Below, in pieces: positions 31,329 to 42,444 of a DNA stretch of 64,000 nt (positions are counted from its first letter, which is position 1; every line of letters starts with the position of its first letter). The DNA comes from Eukaryota sp. TZLM1-RC (Eukaryota; Metamonada: BaSk clade), in contig JAUPSS010000008.1 in NCBI GenBank assembly GCA_040285825.1, positions 496,001-560,000 on the forward strand. The letters run 5' to 3'. The position numbers and the translations under genes are program-made. Below the pieces are notes generated by a model. It was not told the DNA's origin. It was given only the letters and a program-made list of their open reading frames with translations, and did no database searches.

Positions 31329-32085
31329 ATGACTGTTCCTTCTGTCAACCTCCCGTCTCTTTCTTCCATGAAAGTTGAAAGTGTTCTCTTGTTCCTACAA
31401 GAGTGGAAGATCTATTCTTCTGTGACTTCCAAGAAAGAGCTTGTTCCAGCAAGACTCTTGGTCGATTCTTTTCTGTTAGAGTCCCTATCTCTCCAGAAAT
31501 CCGACGTCTCTTCCAGTGACGATGTTCTTCTTAGACATCTACAATTTGTCGTATCGTTCGCCACGTACGAAGATTTTAGTCTGGCTATGTCAGAACTGAA
31601 GCTTGATGTCCGTATTGGTGACGTCCGAGAACGTATGTCCTGTTACCTGCGACGTTTCCTCCAGGTAAAGAGTAGAATTTTCCGGACTGAAGTTACCAGA
31701 CACAGCTTTTCTGAATCGATTTGCCAGAGGAATTCTTCCCGTAGGTCTCCAACGTTCTCTACTAGCGAGAATTCGAGATGATGTATTCCCAGATCTTCAC
31801 TCTCTTGTCGAAACCACTACTGATGAGCTGTTGGACTGCTCTAGGGTTGCTTCATGGACTCGTGGTTTCAAAACCTCAGTGAATGATGTGGAACGTACGG
31901 CTGGCACTAAAACGAGGTCCTCTTGGCGCTCTCAGGATTTGAAAAATCAATCGTGCTTCAAGTGCCACAAGCCTGGACACTTCTCCCGCGATTGTCCTAC
32001 TAAAATCAAACATGAGGTAAATTATGTGTGTCACACAAACGATGCACCAAAAAGTTTAACAAACCCCATATCTTCCCTCTATTGA
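31329..32085 (+). pseudogene. Gag-like frame, array unit 2, frameshifted
   Basis: The same gene as unit 1, but at about 31677 GGGC is replaced by AATTT, adding one base. The frame ends at 31781, and the rest, with an intact zinc knuckle (CFKCHKPGHFSRDC), continues in another frame from 31831. It shares the DELLDCS variant with unit 1. Confidence 0.75.
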
Positions 32086-32290
32086 GCCAGTACTGTATTT
32101 GTCCTCAGAAAAGTGGGAGAAAGTGGTGTTGTTGTTGAACTCAAATTGAATTAGTAGGTTTCTTTGTATTTCGACTGATGACGTGATACTCATTTATGAA
32201 TCAGTTTTATTAATGAACGCAAATTTTCTCTCTCCTTCGTGTGTTCATCTGCCTAACGGCATCAATAATTATTGACCCTTTTTATTTCAG

Positions 32291-33046
32291 ATGACTGTTC
32301 CTTCTGTCAACCTCCCGTCTCTTTCTTCCATGAAAGTTGAAAGTGTTCTCTTGTTCCTACAAGAGTGGAAGATCTATTCTTCTGTGACTTCCAAGAAAGA
32401 ACTTGTTCCAGCAAGACTCTTGGTCGATTCTTTTCTGTTAGAGTCCCTATCTCTCCAGAAATCCGACGTCTCTTCCAGTGACGATGTTCTTCTTAGACAT
32501 CTACAATTTGTCGTATCGTTCGCCACGTACGAAGATTTTAGTCTGGCTATGTCAGAACTGAAGCTTGATGTCCGTATTGGTGACGTCCGAGAACGTATGT
32601 CCTGTTACCTGCGACGTTTCCTCCAGGTAAAGAGTAGGGCTTCCGGACTGAAGTTACCAGACACAGCTTTTCTGAATCGATTTGCCAGAGGAATTCTTCC
32701 CGTAGGTCTCCAACGTTCTCTACTAGCGAGAATTCGAGATGATGTATTCCCAGATCTTCACTCTCTTGTCGAAACCACTACTGTTGAGCTGTTGGACTGC
32801 TCTAGGGTTGCTTCATGGACTCGTGGTTTCAAAACCTCAGTGAATGATGTGGAACGTACGGCTGGCACTAAAACGAGGTCCTCTTGGCGCTCTCAGGATT
32901 TAAAAAATCAATCGTGCTTCAACTGCCACAAGCCTGGACACTTCTCCCGCGATTGTCCTACTAAAATCAAACATGAGGTAAATTATGTGTGTCACACAAA
33001 CGATGCACCAAAAAGTTTAACAAACCCCATATCTTCCCTCTATTGA
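32291..33046 (+). CDS. Gag-like protein, array unit 3
   Basis: Intact, 251 residues. It differs from units 1-2 by VELLDCS instead of DELLDCS and by CFNCHKPGH in the zinc knuckle, variants shared with units 4-6. All knuckle Cys and His are kept. Confidence 0.75.
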   Translation: MTVPSVNLPSLSSMKVESVLLFLQEWKIYSSVTSKKELVPARLLVDSFLLESLSLQKSDVSSSDDVLLRHLQFVVSFATYEDFSLAMSELKLDVRIGDVRERMSCYLRRFLQVKSRASGLKLPDTAFLNRFARGILPVGLQRSLLARIRDDVFPDLHSLVETTTVELLDCSRVASWTRGFKTSVNDVERTAGTKTRSSWRSQDLKNQSCFNCHKPGHFSRDCPTKIKHEVNYVCHTNDAPKSLTNPISSLY

Positions 33047-33251
33047 GCCAGTACTGTATTTGTCCTCAGAAAAGTGGGAGAAAGTGGTGTTGTTGTTGAA
33101 CTCAAATTGAATTAGTAGGTTTCTTTGTATTTCGACTGATGACGTGATACTCATTTATGAATCAGTTTTATTAATGAACGCAAATTTTCTCTCTCCTTCC
33201 TGTGTTCATCTGCCTAACGGCATCAATAATTATTGACCCTTTTTATTTCAG

Positions 33252-34007
33252 ATGACTGTTCCTTCTGTCAACCTCCCGTCTCTTTCTTCCATGAAAGTTG
33301 AAAGTGTTCTCTTGTTCCTACAAGAGTGGAAGATCTATTCTTCTGTGACTTCCAAGAAAGAGCTTGTTCCAGCAAGACTCTTGGTCGATTCTTTTCTGTT
33401 AGAGTCCCTATCTCTCCAGAAATCCGACGTCTCTTCCAGTGACGATGTTCTTCTTAGACATCTACAATTTGTCGTATCGTTCGCCACGTACGAAGATTTT
33501 AGTCTGGCTATGTCAGAACTGAAGCTTGATGTCCGTATTGGTGACGTCCGAGAACGTATGTCCTGTTACCTGCGACGTTTCCTCCAGGTAAAGAGTAGGG
33601 CTTCCGGACTGAAGTTACCAGACACAGCTTTTCTGAATCGATTTGCCAGAGGAATTCTTCCCGTAGGTCTCCAACGTTCTCTACTAGCGAGAATTCGAGA
33701 TGATGTATTCCCAGATCTTCACTCTCTTGTCGAAACCACTACTGTTGAGCTGTTGGACTGCTCTAGGGTTGCTTCATGGACTCGTGGTTTCAAAACCTCA
33801 GTGAATGATGTGGAACGTACGGCTGGCACTAAAACGAGGTCCTCTTGGCGCTCTCAGGATTTAAAAAAATCAATCGTGCTTCAACTGCCACAAGCCTGGA
33901 CACTTCTCCCGCGATTGTCCTACTAAAATCAAACATGAGGTAAATTATGTGTGTCACACAAACGATGCACCAAAAAGTTTAACAAACCCCATATCTTCCC
34001 TCTATTG
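33252..34007 (+). pseudogene. Gag-like frame, array unit 4, frameshifted
   Basis: One extra A in the run at about 33862-33868 shifts the frame just before the zinc knuckle, so the protein ends at 33926 after LPQAWTLLPRLSY. The knuckle-coding sequence itself is still present in the other frame. The first 205 residues equal those of unit 3. Confidence 0.75.
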
Positions 34008-34213
34008 AGCCAGTACTGTATTTGTCCTCAGAAAAGTGGGAGAAAGTGGTGTTGTTGTTGAACTCAAATTGAATTAGTAGGTTTCTTTGTATTTCGACTG
34101 ATGACGTGATACTCATTTATGAATCAGTTTTATTAATGAACGCAAATTTTCTCTCTCCTTCGTGTGTTCATCTGCCTAACGGCATCAATAATTATTGACC
34201 CTTTTTATTTCAG

Positions 34214-34969
34214 ATGACTGTTCCTTCTGTCAACCTCCCGTCTCTTTCTTCCATGAAAGTTGAAAGTGTTCTCTTGTTCCTACAAGAGTGGAAGATCTAT
34301 TCTTCTGTGACTTCCAAGAAAGAGCTTGTTCCAGCAAGACTCTTGGTCGATTCTTTTCTGTTAGAGTCCCTATCTCTCCAGAAATCCGACGTCTCTTCCA
34401 GTGACGATGTTCTTCTTAGACATCTACAATTTGTCGTATCGTTCGCCACGTACGAAGATTTTAGTCTGGCTATGTCAGAACTGAAGCTTGATGTCCGTAT
34501 TGGTGACGTCCGAGAACGTATGTCCTGTTACCTGCGACGTTTCCTCCAGGTAAAGAGTAGGGCTTCCGGACTGAAGTTACCAGACACAGCTTTTCTGAAT
34601 CGATTTGCCAGAGGAATTCTTCCCGTAGGTCTCCAACGTTCTCTACTAGCGAGAATTCGAGATGATGTATTCCCAGATCTTCACTCTCTTGTCGAAACCA
34701 CTACTGTTGAACTGTTGGACTGCTCTAGGGTTGCTTCATGGACTCGTGGTTTCAAAACCTCAGTGAATGATGTGGAACGTACGGCTGGCACTAAAACGAG
34801 GTCCTCTTGGCGCTCTCAGGATTTAAAAAATCAATCGTGCTTCAACTGCCACAAGCCTGGACACTTCTCCCGCGATTGTCCTACTAAAATCAAACATGAG
34901 GTAAATTATGTGTGTCACACAAACGATGCACCAAAAAGTTTAACAAACCCCATATCTTCCCTCTATTGA
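34214..34969 (+). CDS. Gag-like protein, array unit 5
   Basis: Intact, 251 residues, identical in protein sequence to unit 3 as far as I can see. It has the complete CFNCHKPGHFSRDC knuckle. Confidence 0.75.
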   Translation: MTVPSVNLPSLSSMKVESVLLFLQEWKIYSSVTSKKELVPARLLVDSFLLESLSLQKSDVSSSDDVLLRHLQFVVSFATYEDFSLAMSELKLDVRIGDVRERMSCYLRRFLQVKSRASGLKLPDTAFLNRFARGILPVGLQRSLLARIRDDVFPDLHSLVETTTVELLDCSRVASWTRGFKTSVNDVERTAGTKTRSSWRSQDLKNQSCFNCHKPGHFSRDCPTKIKHEVNYVCHTNDAPKSLTNPISSLY

Positions 34970-35174
34970 GCCAGTACTGTATTTGTCCTCAGAAAAGTGG
35001 GAGAAAGTGGTGTTGTTGTTGAACTCAAATTGAATTAGTAGGTTTCTTTGTATTTCGACTGATGACGTGATACTCATTTATGAATCAGTTTTATTAATGA
35101 ACGCAAATTTTCTCTCTCCTTCGTGTGTTCATCTGCCTAACGGCATCAATAATTATTGACCCTTTTTATTTCAG

Positions 35175-35930
35175 ATGACTGTTCCTTCTGTCAACCTCCC
35201 GTCTCTTTCTTTCATGAAAGTTGAAAGTGTTCTCTTGTTCCTACAAGAGTGGAAGATCTATTCTTCTGTGACTTCCAAGAAAGAGCTTGTTCCAGCAAGA
35301 CTCTTGGTCGATTCTTTTCTGTTAGAGTCCCTATCTCTCCAGAAATCCGACGTCTCTTCCAGTGACGATGTTCTTCTTAGACATCTACAATTTGTCGTAT
35401 CGTTCGCCACGTACGAAGATTTTAGTCTGGCTATGTCAGAACTGAAGCTTGATGTCCGTATTGGTGACGTCCGAGAACGTATGTCCTGTTACCTGCGACG
35501 TTTCCTCCAGGTAAAGAGTAGGGCTTCCGGACTGAAGTTACCAGACACAGCTTTTCTGAATCGATTTGCCAGAGGAATTCTTCCCGTAGGTCTCCAACGT
35601 TCTCTACTAGCGAGAATTCGAGATGATGTATTCCCAGATCTTCACTCTCTTGTCGAAACCACTACTGTTGAGCTGTTGGACTGCTCTAGGGTTGCTTCAT
35701 GGACTCGTGGTTTCAAAACCTCAGTGAATGATGTGGAACGTACGGCTGGCACTAAAACGAGGTCCTCTTGGCGCTCTCAGGATTTAAAAAATCAATCGTG
35801 CTTCAACTGCCACAAGCCTGGACACTTCTCCCGCGATTGTCCTACTAAAATCAAACATGAGGTAAATTATGTGTGTCACACAAACGATGCACCAAAAAGT
35901 TTAACAAACCCCATATCTTCCCTCTATTGA
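35175..35930 (+). CDS. Gag-like protein, array unit 6
   Basis: Intact, 251 residues. It carries the SLSFMKVE variant (Phe for Ser) near residue 13, shared only with unit 7. The zinc knuckle is complete. Confidence 0.75.
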   Translation: MTVPSVNLPSLSFMKVESVLLFLQEWKIYSSVTSKKELVPARLLVDSFLLESLSLQKSDVSSSDDVLLRHLQFVVSFATYEDFSLAMSELKLDVRIGDVRERMSCYLRRFLQVKSRASGLKLPDTAFLNRFARGILPVGLQRSLLARIRDDVFPDLHSLVETTTVELLDCSRVASWTRGFKTSVNDVERTAGTKTRSSWRSQDLKNQSCFNCHKPGHFSRDCPTKIKHEVNYVCHTNDAPKSLTNPISSLY

Positions 35931-36135
35931 GCCAGTACTGTATTTGTCCTCAGAAAAGTGGGAGAAAGTGGTGTTGTTGTTGAACTCAAATTGAATTAGT
36001 AGGTTTCTTTGTATTTCGACTGATGACGTGATACTCATTTATGAATCAGTTTTATTAATGAACGCAAATTTTCTCTCTCCTTCGTGTGTTCATCTGCCTA
36101 ACGGCATCAATAATTATTGACCCTTTTTATTTCAG

Positions 36136-36753
36136 ATGACTGTTCCTTCTGTCAACCTCCCGTCTCTTTCTTTCATGAAAGTTGAAAGTGTTCTCTTGTT
36201 CCTACAAGAGTGGAAGATCTATTCTTCTGTGACTTCCAAGAAAGAGCTTGTTCCAGCAAGACTCTTGGTCGATTCTTTTCTGTTAGAGTCCCTATCTCTC
36301 CAGAAATCCGACGTCTCTTCCAGTGACGATGTTCTTCTTAGACATCTACAATTTGTCGTATCGTTCGCCACGTACGAAGATTTTAGTCTGGCTATGTCAG
36401 AACTGAAGCTTGATGTCCGTATTGGTGACGTCCGAGAACGTATGTCCTGTTACCTGCGACGTTTCCTCCAGGTAAAGAGTAGGGCTTCCGGACTGAAGTT
36501 ACCAGACACAGCTTTTCTGAATCGATTTGCCAGAGGAATTCTTCCCGTAGGTCTCCAACGTTCTCTACTAGCGAGAATTCGAGATGATGTATTCCCAGAT
36601 CTTCACTCTCTTGTCGAAACCACTACTGTTGAGCTGTTGGACTGCTCTAGGGTTGCTTCATGGACTCGTGGTTTCAAAACCTCAGTGAATGATGTGGAAC
36701 GTACGGCTGGCACTAAAACGAGGTCCTCTTGTTGCTCTCAGGATTTAAAAAAT
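36136..36753 (+). pseudogene. Gag-like frame, array unit 7, truncated
   Basis: It shares SLSFMKVE with unit 6. It reads to SSCCSQDLKNQ (Trp-Arg of the others replaced by Cys-Cys), then runs into type B RT sequence on the opposite strand at 36754, losing the zinc knuckle, stop and polypurine tract. The open frame continues by chance to 36828. Confidence 0.75.
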
Positions 36754-38606
36754 CAACTCATTAAACTTCTGAGCCAAGGACCTAGTGATAAGAGGATTTG
36801 TAGATCGAAATATATGATTGAAGTTTGAACTAAAACACAGTCTTATGATGGTAAATTTGATATGTTTCTGTATATCTAAAATCATCATTCGGTCAATGTT
36901 ATCGGAAATTGACTTCAACTTTTCACACAAACTTTCACAAACTTTTCACTTTTCAAACAATTTTTTGGTAATTTCATCATTATTTCCTGAAAGCGAGCCC
37001 AAAAGACGAATAGCATCAATTGAATATAATTTGCCTTGAATTTCAATACCATCAACTATTGAAGAAACTGGAGAATTCGATAACAAAACACATTTAAGTG
37101 AATTAAGTCGGAGGCCAATTCTGGTAAATAATTCTTTAAAACATACAGTTGTTGTTTTTACAATATTTAAATCACCTATAAGAACAACATCATCCATATA
37201 TGCAATCATTTTCAGGAAAGGAAACATCTCTTGAATTTGCAGTAAAATAGGATGAATGGCCAAACAAAACAAAAGAGGCCCTAACGGATCTCCTTGCTTT
37301 ACACCACTGGATGAACTTAAAATGTTATTACCAAAATGTAAATTAGAATGTGTGCAATATGTTGATTGAAAATACGGTATTAATTCCGGCATATATTGCA
37401 ATAGCGCACCATGGATACTGCGACGACTTAGTGAATTGAATGCATTACTACAATCCAATGACATACAAACATTGGATTCATTTTGGCGAAATAAAACATC
37501 AGTAGCAAATATCGCTGAAGAGACTCCATCTGTGGTATTAATACCATATTGAAAGGGTAATAAAATTTTTTTTGCTTTCTCATTGAACCTGCTTAAGCAA
37601 CACGCAGAAAAAATATTTTGTAAGCTCTCAGAGACTGCAATAGGACGAACATCCATTTTTGAATTTTTGACAAGTGCAGTCAAACAAGAACTTCTTAATT
37701 CTTCTGGGTATTTGAGAAAAAAAAAGTTTGTTGAAAAAGTTTGTTGAAAAATTTGGTTAATAAACCAAGACAATCCTCTGAAGAAATAATTGCGGCTTTT
37801 ACATGATCAATAGTAATACCAGAAAGTCCGGCAGACTTACCGCGTGGTCTCTTTTTGATCAACGAAAAAACTTCTGATGGCATCAATGGATAATTTTTCC
37901 AGTATGTGCCATAAAATTTTTGATCCATTATAGGGTCTTCATAAGGATGAAGTATTTTTAGTTTATCTATTGTATTTTCATTGTTGGGTCCTTTAACTCC
38001 GGGACTTAAAGCTGACAAAGCCTTGGACCATTTGTTGTCAAAGCATTTGTCTTCAAAAATTTTACTTAATTTCTCGACTGATTGATTTCTCGGCGCTATA
38101 TTAGTTAAATCTTCGGAATTATTTACAAAATTTTGTTCAAAAGGAGGACAAAAGGAACCAAAAAATTCCCAAATAATATTGATAGCATACTTTCCTTTAC
38201 ATAATTGATCCAAAAATCTTTGAAAAACGAAAGCAAATTCATTGCATTTGGTCGGATGAATTTCTTGAGGTATTCTTATAAGAGGATGGTAGTTATCAAC
38301 TATGCGGCATTTCAAGCATCGATCAGAAGTTTTTCCTTTTGCATTTTTTCTAAAAGAAATACCACAATTGTTGCAAGTTTTGTGCTTCAATCGATTGCTA
38401 ACTGCTTTTGCAACAACTTGTGGATCACTTATGGGTTCTACCTTAGACTCTTTTCTTCTAATAAATTTTCTTTTACATTTTGTTTCAGAATTTGCCACAT
38501 TATTTTTTTCCCACATTGGGGCATGTTCGAGCATTATGTCCTTGTTGTCGACACTTTGAGCATCTGTAGGAGCGTGGCTTTGTTTTTGAACAAACTTTGT
38601 TTTCAT
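36754..38606 (-). mobile_element. Type B RT, N-terminal half, right flank of the gag array
   Basis: On the minus strand, 37695-38606 gives the N-terminal domain with a zinc site, CNNCGISFRKNAKGK then CLKC, followed by SFCPPFEQNF and RPRGKSAGLSGITIDH. A frame break near 37730 leads to 36946-37773, with CMSLDCSNAFNSLS (motif A), SSGVKQGDPLGPLLF and AYMDDVVLIGD (motif C). After another break, 36753-36930 ends in TRSLAQKFNELI. It is cut there by the gag array. This is the best view of the type B N-terminus. Confidence 0.75.
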
Positions 38607-38820
38607 CGTGATTTTCTAAAAATTCTTGATCAGAATTTTTTTTGTCCAAAAATGAAGAAAGAAAAGGATGAGGAGGAGAGTTGGAAAGGACGTCTTGAGC
38701 ATCTTATTGTCTATCGTTCTTTCTTTTGACTCCATTAGAATCAGAAAATGATTCAGGCATCAACAAAAAAGAATAGAAGCAATGATCGCGGTTCAGACAG
38801 GTTGTAAGTTAAACGTTTTT
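38607..38820. other. Short spacer or type B 5' region
   Basis: Probably the 5' untranslated region of the type B element on the minus strand. No separate gene seen. Confidence 0.35.
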
Positions 38821-39906
38821 ATGTAGAGGAAGGAAAAAAAATTTCCTTGAAGATATTCATTTGCTTAATCCTTCATTTTCAAAATATTTGTATGACCTTG
38901 ATGTTGCTATTAATAAAATTGCACCAGAAATTTGGTGTCAATGCTTTCCCGACTCAGTTCAATAGATTCCTTCACGAAATTTAGTTAATTTAAGGTATTG
39001 TGTGAAGAAACTTCAACAAAAACTGACAGTAATACTTGAAGGCTTGGATTATGAAGTACGTCTTGGCATGGCCAAGAAAACAAATCCCGCTTTTGCAAAT
39101 TTTTTACTGGATGTTTGTGATAGTTCTGCCTCTTGTTTGATAAATCAAATACCAAGAGTTTATGGTTTGTTTCTCAATGACCCTTGCTTTTTGTTATCTA
39201 TGCGTCCTCGATCTTTTATTTGGCCTGATAATCTTCCTCATGGATTAATTTGTAAATGTGGAAAGACTGTCACTCCAACCCAATTATTTAATTGTAATCG
39301 TTTTATTACTTTTAGATCAAACGTACATGATGCAGTTTGTGATCAGCTTTATTGTATGTTTAAGTTTTACAAGATTGAATCTTTTTTAGAACCTTTGCTT
39401 TCAAATTTGGCTGATGAATCTGACAGAAATTCTTTTGGTGACAGCCGTGGTGATGTGCTAGTTCCCGGACTTGATGAATCATTGATCATTATTGATGTCA
39501 GATCTACTGATGTATCAAAAAGCTCAAATGAAAAAATGGCACAGTCTTATAATTCACCTTTACGTAGAGCCGAAGAAGCGAAAATTATTAAGTACACAGA
39601 AAAAATCAATAATCTGAATTCCAACTCACATACTCAATACCTTCGTTGTCCTTTTGCTTTTTCTTTATTTAGAACCTTTATTTAAACTGCGTTATCTTTT
39701 TTGGACAATTTCTCATCTGTTGTCAAAAATAGAACTGGAAGAATATTTGACTGAACCTTTTGGCAAAATAGAATTGTATTTTTTCTTTTTAAGGGAATGT
39801 ATAGCCTTGTTTCTAGCTCGTTGTTATCACTAGAAAAATTTTATGAAGAAAAAGCTGTAGGTAAGTTTTCAATAGTAGATGTGGAGTTTGAGGAGATAGA
39901 TTTTTA
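38821..39906 (+). mobile_element. Type A RT relic, C-terminal half
   Basis: The plus frame 39002-39685 is open: VKKLQQKLTVILEGLDYEVR, CKCGKTVTPTQLFNC (zinc site, with the usual H replaced), FRSNVHDAVCDQLY, then the endonuclease core GDSRGDVLVPGLDESLIIID and KIIKYTEK. Stops at about 38965, 39683 and 39753 break it from its neighbours. It matches 8500-9478 of the better copy but is divergent enough to be a separate subfamily. Confidence 0.7.
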
Positions 39907-39974
39907 GTTTTTTACAATTTTGTTTGAATAAAATATGTATAAAAAAAAGGTTTTCATTTGAAATGCATACTTTC

Positions 39975-40406
39975 TCAAGCATCATTCAAACTTATCCCAT
40001 TAACTTTCATCCTTGGTGAGATCGTCCACAGATGTTCTAGAATCCTCGAATAATTGGCCACCAATCTCAGTGAGCCCATTTCTCCTCTAGAATAATACGT
40101 AGCTTTGAAGCTAGTTTCTTTGTGGTCTCTGGAACGCTTCTGGTCTTGTTCCATAGTAGTGCTCACTAATGCAATTTCTAGATGATTTAGTGATGCAGAA
40201 ATGTCTCTAGACCTTACTTAATTACATTCCCGACAACTGAAATAGGCGTTGTGAACTTTAACTTCACCATCAACTTCTCGATAGATCTTTTGGTGTAGCA
40301 TTTTGCAGCAGTTCACCTTTGCAGATGTCATGTATTCATCTCCGATCTTTACATTACCAAATGAACATTGTAACAACTTGAGAAATGCCTTACGTGGAGT
40401 TTTCAC
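39975..40406 (-). mobile_element. MULE-like element, N-terminal fragment, inverted
   Basis: The minus strand reads KTPRKAFLKLLQ, DEYMTSAKVNCCKMLHQKIY, FSCRECN, then a stop, RDISASLNHLEIALV and, after a frame break, further residues to 39975. The same order occurs at 41157-41400 on the plus strand. The Cys pattern suggests a zinc-binding DNA-contact domain, as found before MULE transposases. The catalytic part is absent. Confidence 0.5.
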
Positions 40407-40912
40407 TTTTAAGAACTATACTTTAACTGACTATAGTTCTGTAATTTAGAAACTTATTTATGAATTGAAGCAAATCCTCAATTAAATTGATTAAATGTTC
40501 AATCCATCAAAGACAATTCTCTTGTTGATAAATCTAATTGTGTGATGAAGCCTTAAGTAAGAACCTTCTGTCCTATGTGCTAGATTAAATGAATTAGAAG
40601 TGTTATTCAATTAGTGACGGTAGTATTATAGGTGAGTTAAATTGTAACTAAAAGTGCTAATACTCACCACATAACTAATAGTTCCAAAATAAAATATTAT
40701 CGATTCATGTTTTATTATAGTGTTCGTTCAAGTGTTGGTAAAAAGAATAGTGTTGGTGAAAGAAGTGGTTTGGTGAAAGAAGGATTTTATAATTATGTGC
40801 ACAAAAAGAAAGCCACTAATGAACAATTGATAATTCCTTAATAAACAATTTAAAACCAAATTGCTACTTCGTACAGAGTTTACGCAAATACCTGTATGAA
40901 ATAGCAACGCCA
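40407..40912. other. Spacer between divergent MULE-like fragments
   Basis: About 500 bp between two head-to-head N-terminal fragments. I looked for long terminal inverted repeats expected for MULEs and did not see a convincing pair. Confidence 0.35.
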
Positions 40913-42340
40913 ATGGCATGGGTACCGACACAGGAAGAAATCAGGAATCTAGGCTTCCATCCGAGAACTATACTAGACCAACTGCTGATCAATGGAGATC
41001 GCCGAGCCCTGCGCCGCAACAAGTTTGATTTCTTTAAAAGAATGCAAAAAAAAAGAATAATTGGATTTATTGAAAAAATTAAACTAATGGCTAATGGAAG
41101 AGAAACCATAATTTGGTTTGGTAGTGGAGGTGATGGGCCATCAAGACAATCTGTGAAAACCCCAAGGAAGCGCTTTTTGAAGGAGGTTCAGAAACATTTT
41201 ACATATGTGAAGCCTAATGGAGATGAATTCTACACATCTGCCAAAACGAATTGTGTAAGGTATTCAATCAAAAGTTGTATCACGGTGATGGGAGGGTGAA
41301 CAACGATAAGTTTGTATGCCCTCAATGTCAGACATTCTGATCGAGCGACATCTCAGCCTCCAGAAACGAGCTGGAGATTGCAAGAAGAAGCAAGAGCCCT
41401 CAAGACCTTCCACCAGTCGGAACAATTGAATGAATTTAATTCGCTATTTTACACCATGACTAATGCATCTAATGAAGACAGTTTTATCAGATCTTATGAA
41501 GCACTACAGAATTTTGTTGGAGTGTCAAACTCACTCTTAGTCTATTTTAATAAGACTTGGCTGCCTTTTAAATCGAGATTTGTAAAATATGAGGTCAATC
41601 AAACAGTCAATCTTGGGGTCAGAACAACTTCAAGAGTTGAAAGTCTGCACAAGTCCCTGAAAGATCACTTGATTTACTCCACTGGTGGCTTGAGTGATGT
41701 ATTCAGTAAGCTGAAAATTGTATTTACTGAACAAAATCGACTACACGAGACCGAGGTCTCATCAGAATACTTACGTGCTTATCAGTTTTCCGAACACCAC
41801 ATTTTCCGAGATTTGAACCAAAAAATCTCTGGCTATATCATGAACAAGTTGCTCAAAATTCTTGATGAAGTCAATACTGATGAAGAAAATAGAACTTATG
41901 ATGACCAAACATTATTAGCACATGGACTTCCAACCTATCCAACAATTTCCAATGCAAAAATCAACAGAGAACCATTAACAATGGAGAGTGTACATGTCCA
42001 TTGGCACCTGTTTCCTCTTATGGAAGAATTAGAACCTGGCAATGTTGAAGTTGCCGAAAATCCCGAGCAACAGAATGTTGAGGAACAATCACAACAGCAG
42101 TCAGAATATGATGTGGTGTTGAATGAACTGCATATGCTTTCAGAAACCAGCAAGGTGATGATTCTCCCAAAGCTCAAAGAACTTCTAGATATTGGCTTGA
42201 AAGGTCCACAACCACCTGTTGTTGCAACAAAGCGCACCAGAGGTAGACCACCAGGATCAAAGAATAAACAAATTAGACAAAGGAGAGACCCATCGTTGTT
42301 TGAGCATGTAAGAGAGACAGTCATCAGTAGTCAACAATAA
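40913..42340 (+). mobile_element. MULE-like transposase with the catalytic core deleted
   Basis: Frame 40913-41299 (MAWVPTQEEIRNLGFHPRTI onward) carries the N-terminal part, with SAKTNC and, after a one-base frame break, FVCPQCQ as a zinc site. Frame 41312-42340 gives the C-terminal part of a Mutator-like (MULE/FAR1-type) transposase: WLPFKSRFVKYEVNQTVNL, then TTSRVESLHKSLKDHL, and an AT-hook, RTRGRPPGSKNK, followed by RRDPSLFE. The central region with the DDE catalytic residues is missing, so it cannot be an active transposase. It ends just before AATAAA at 42339. Confidence 0.6.
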
Positions 42341-42444
42341 AATGGTGTTTATTATCCAGTATCAAGAACATTTGGATTTGACTGAAGTCATCACAGAACA
42401 AGTGAGGAGATTGATTTTGTATCTAGTCAATTTTGTAACTAGTT

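Larger units (their letters stand above)
30200..36753 (+). repeat. Tandem array of seven LTR-gag units, about 961 bp each
   Basis: Seven near-identical head-to-tail units start at about 30200, 31162, 32124, 33085, 34047, 35008 and 35969. Each has an LTR-like block of about 140 bp, from TGGTGTTGTTGTTGAAC to GCCTAACGGCATCA, so TG...CA, with an AATAAA inside. A leader of about 25 bases follows, then a gag-like frame of 251 codons. After the gag stop comes AGAAAAGTGGGAGAAAG, a polypurine tract touching the next LTR. Each LTR is shared by neighbouring units. There is no protease, integrase or RT. The last unit is cut at 36753. The GC content is visibly higher than in neighbouring DNA. This looks like a non-autonomous LTR retrotransposon amplified in tandem. 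Confidence 0.85.

Noticed and set aside
30200-36753. Regular repeats as a CRISPR or satellite array
   Set aside because: The unit is about 961 bp and contains a coding frame, LTR-like ends and a polypurine tract; it is a retroelement array.
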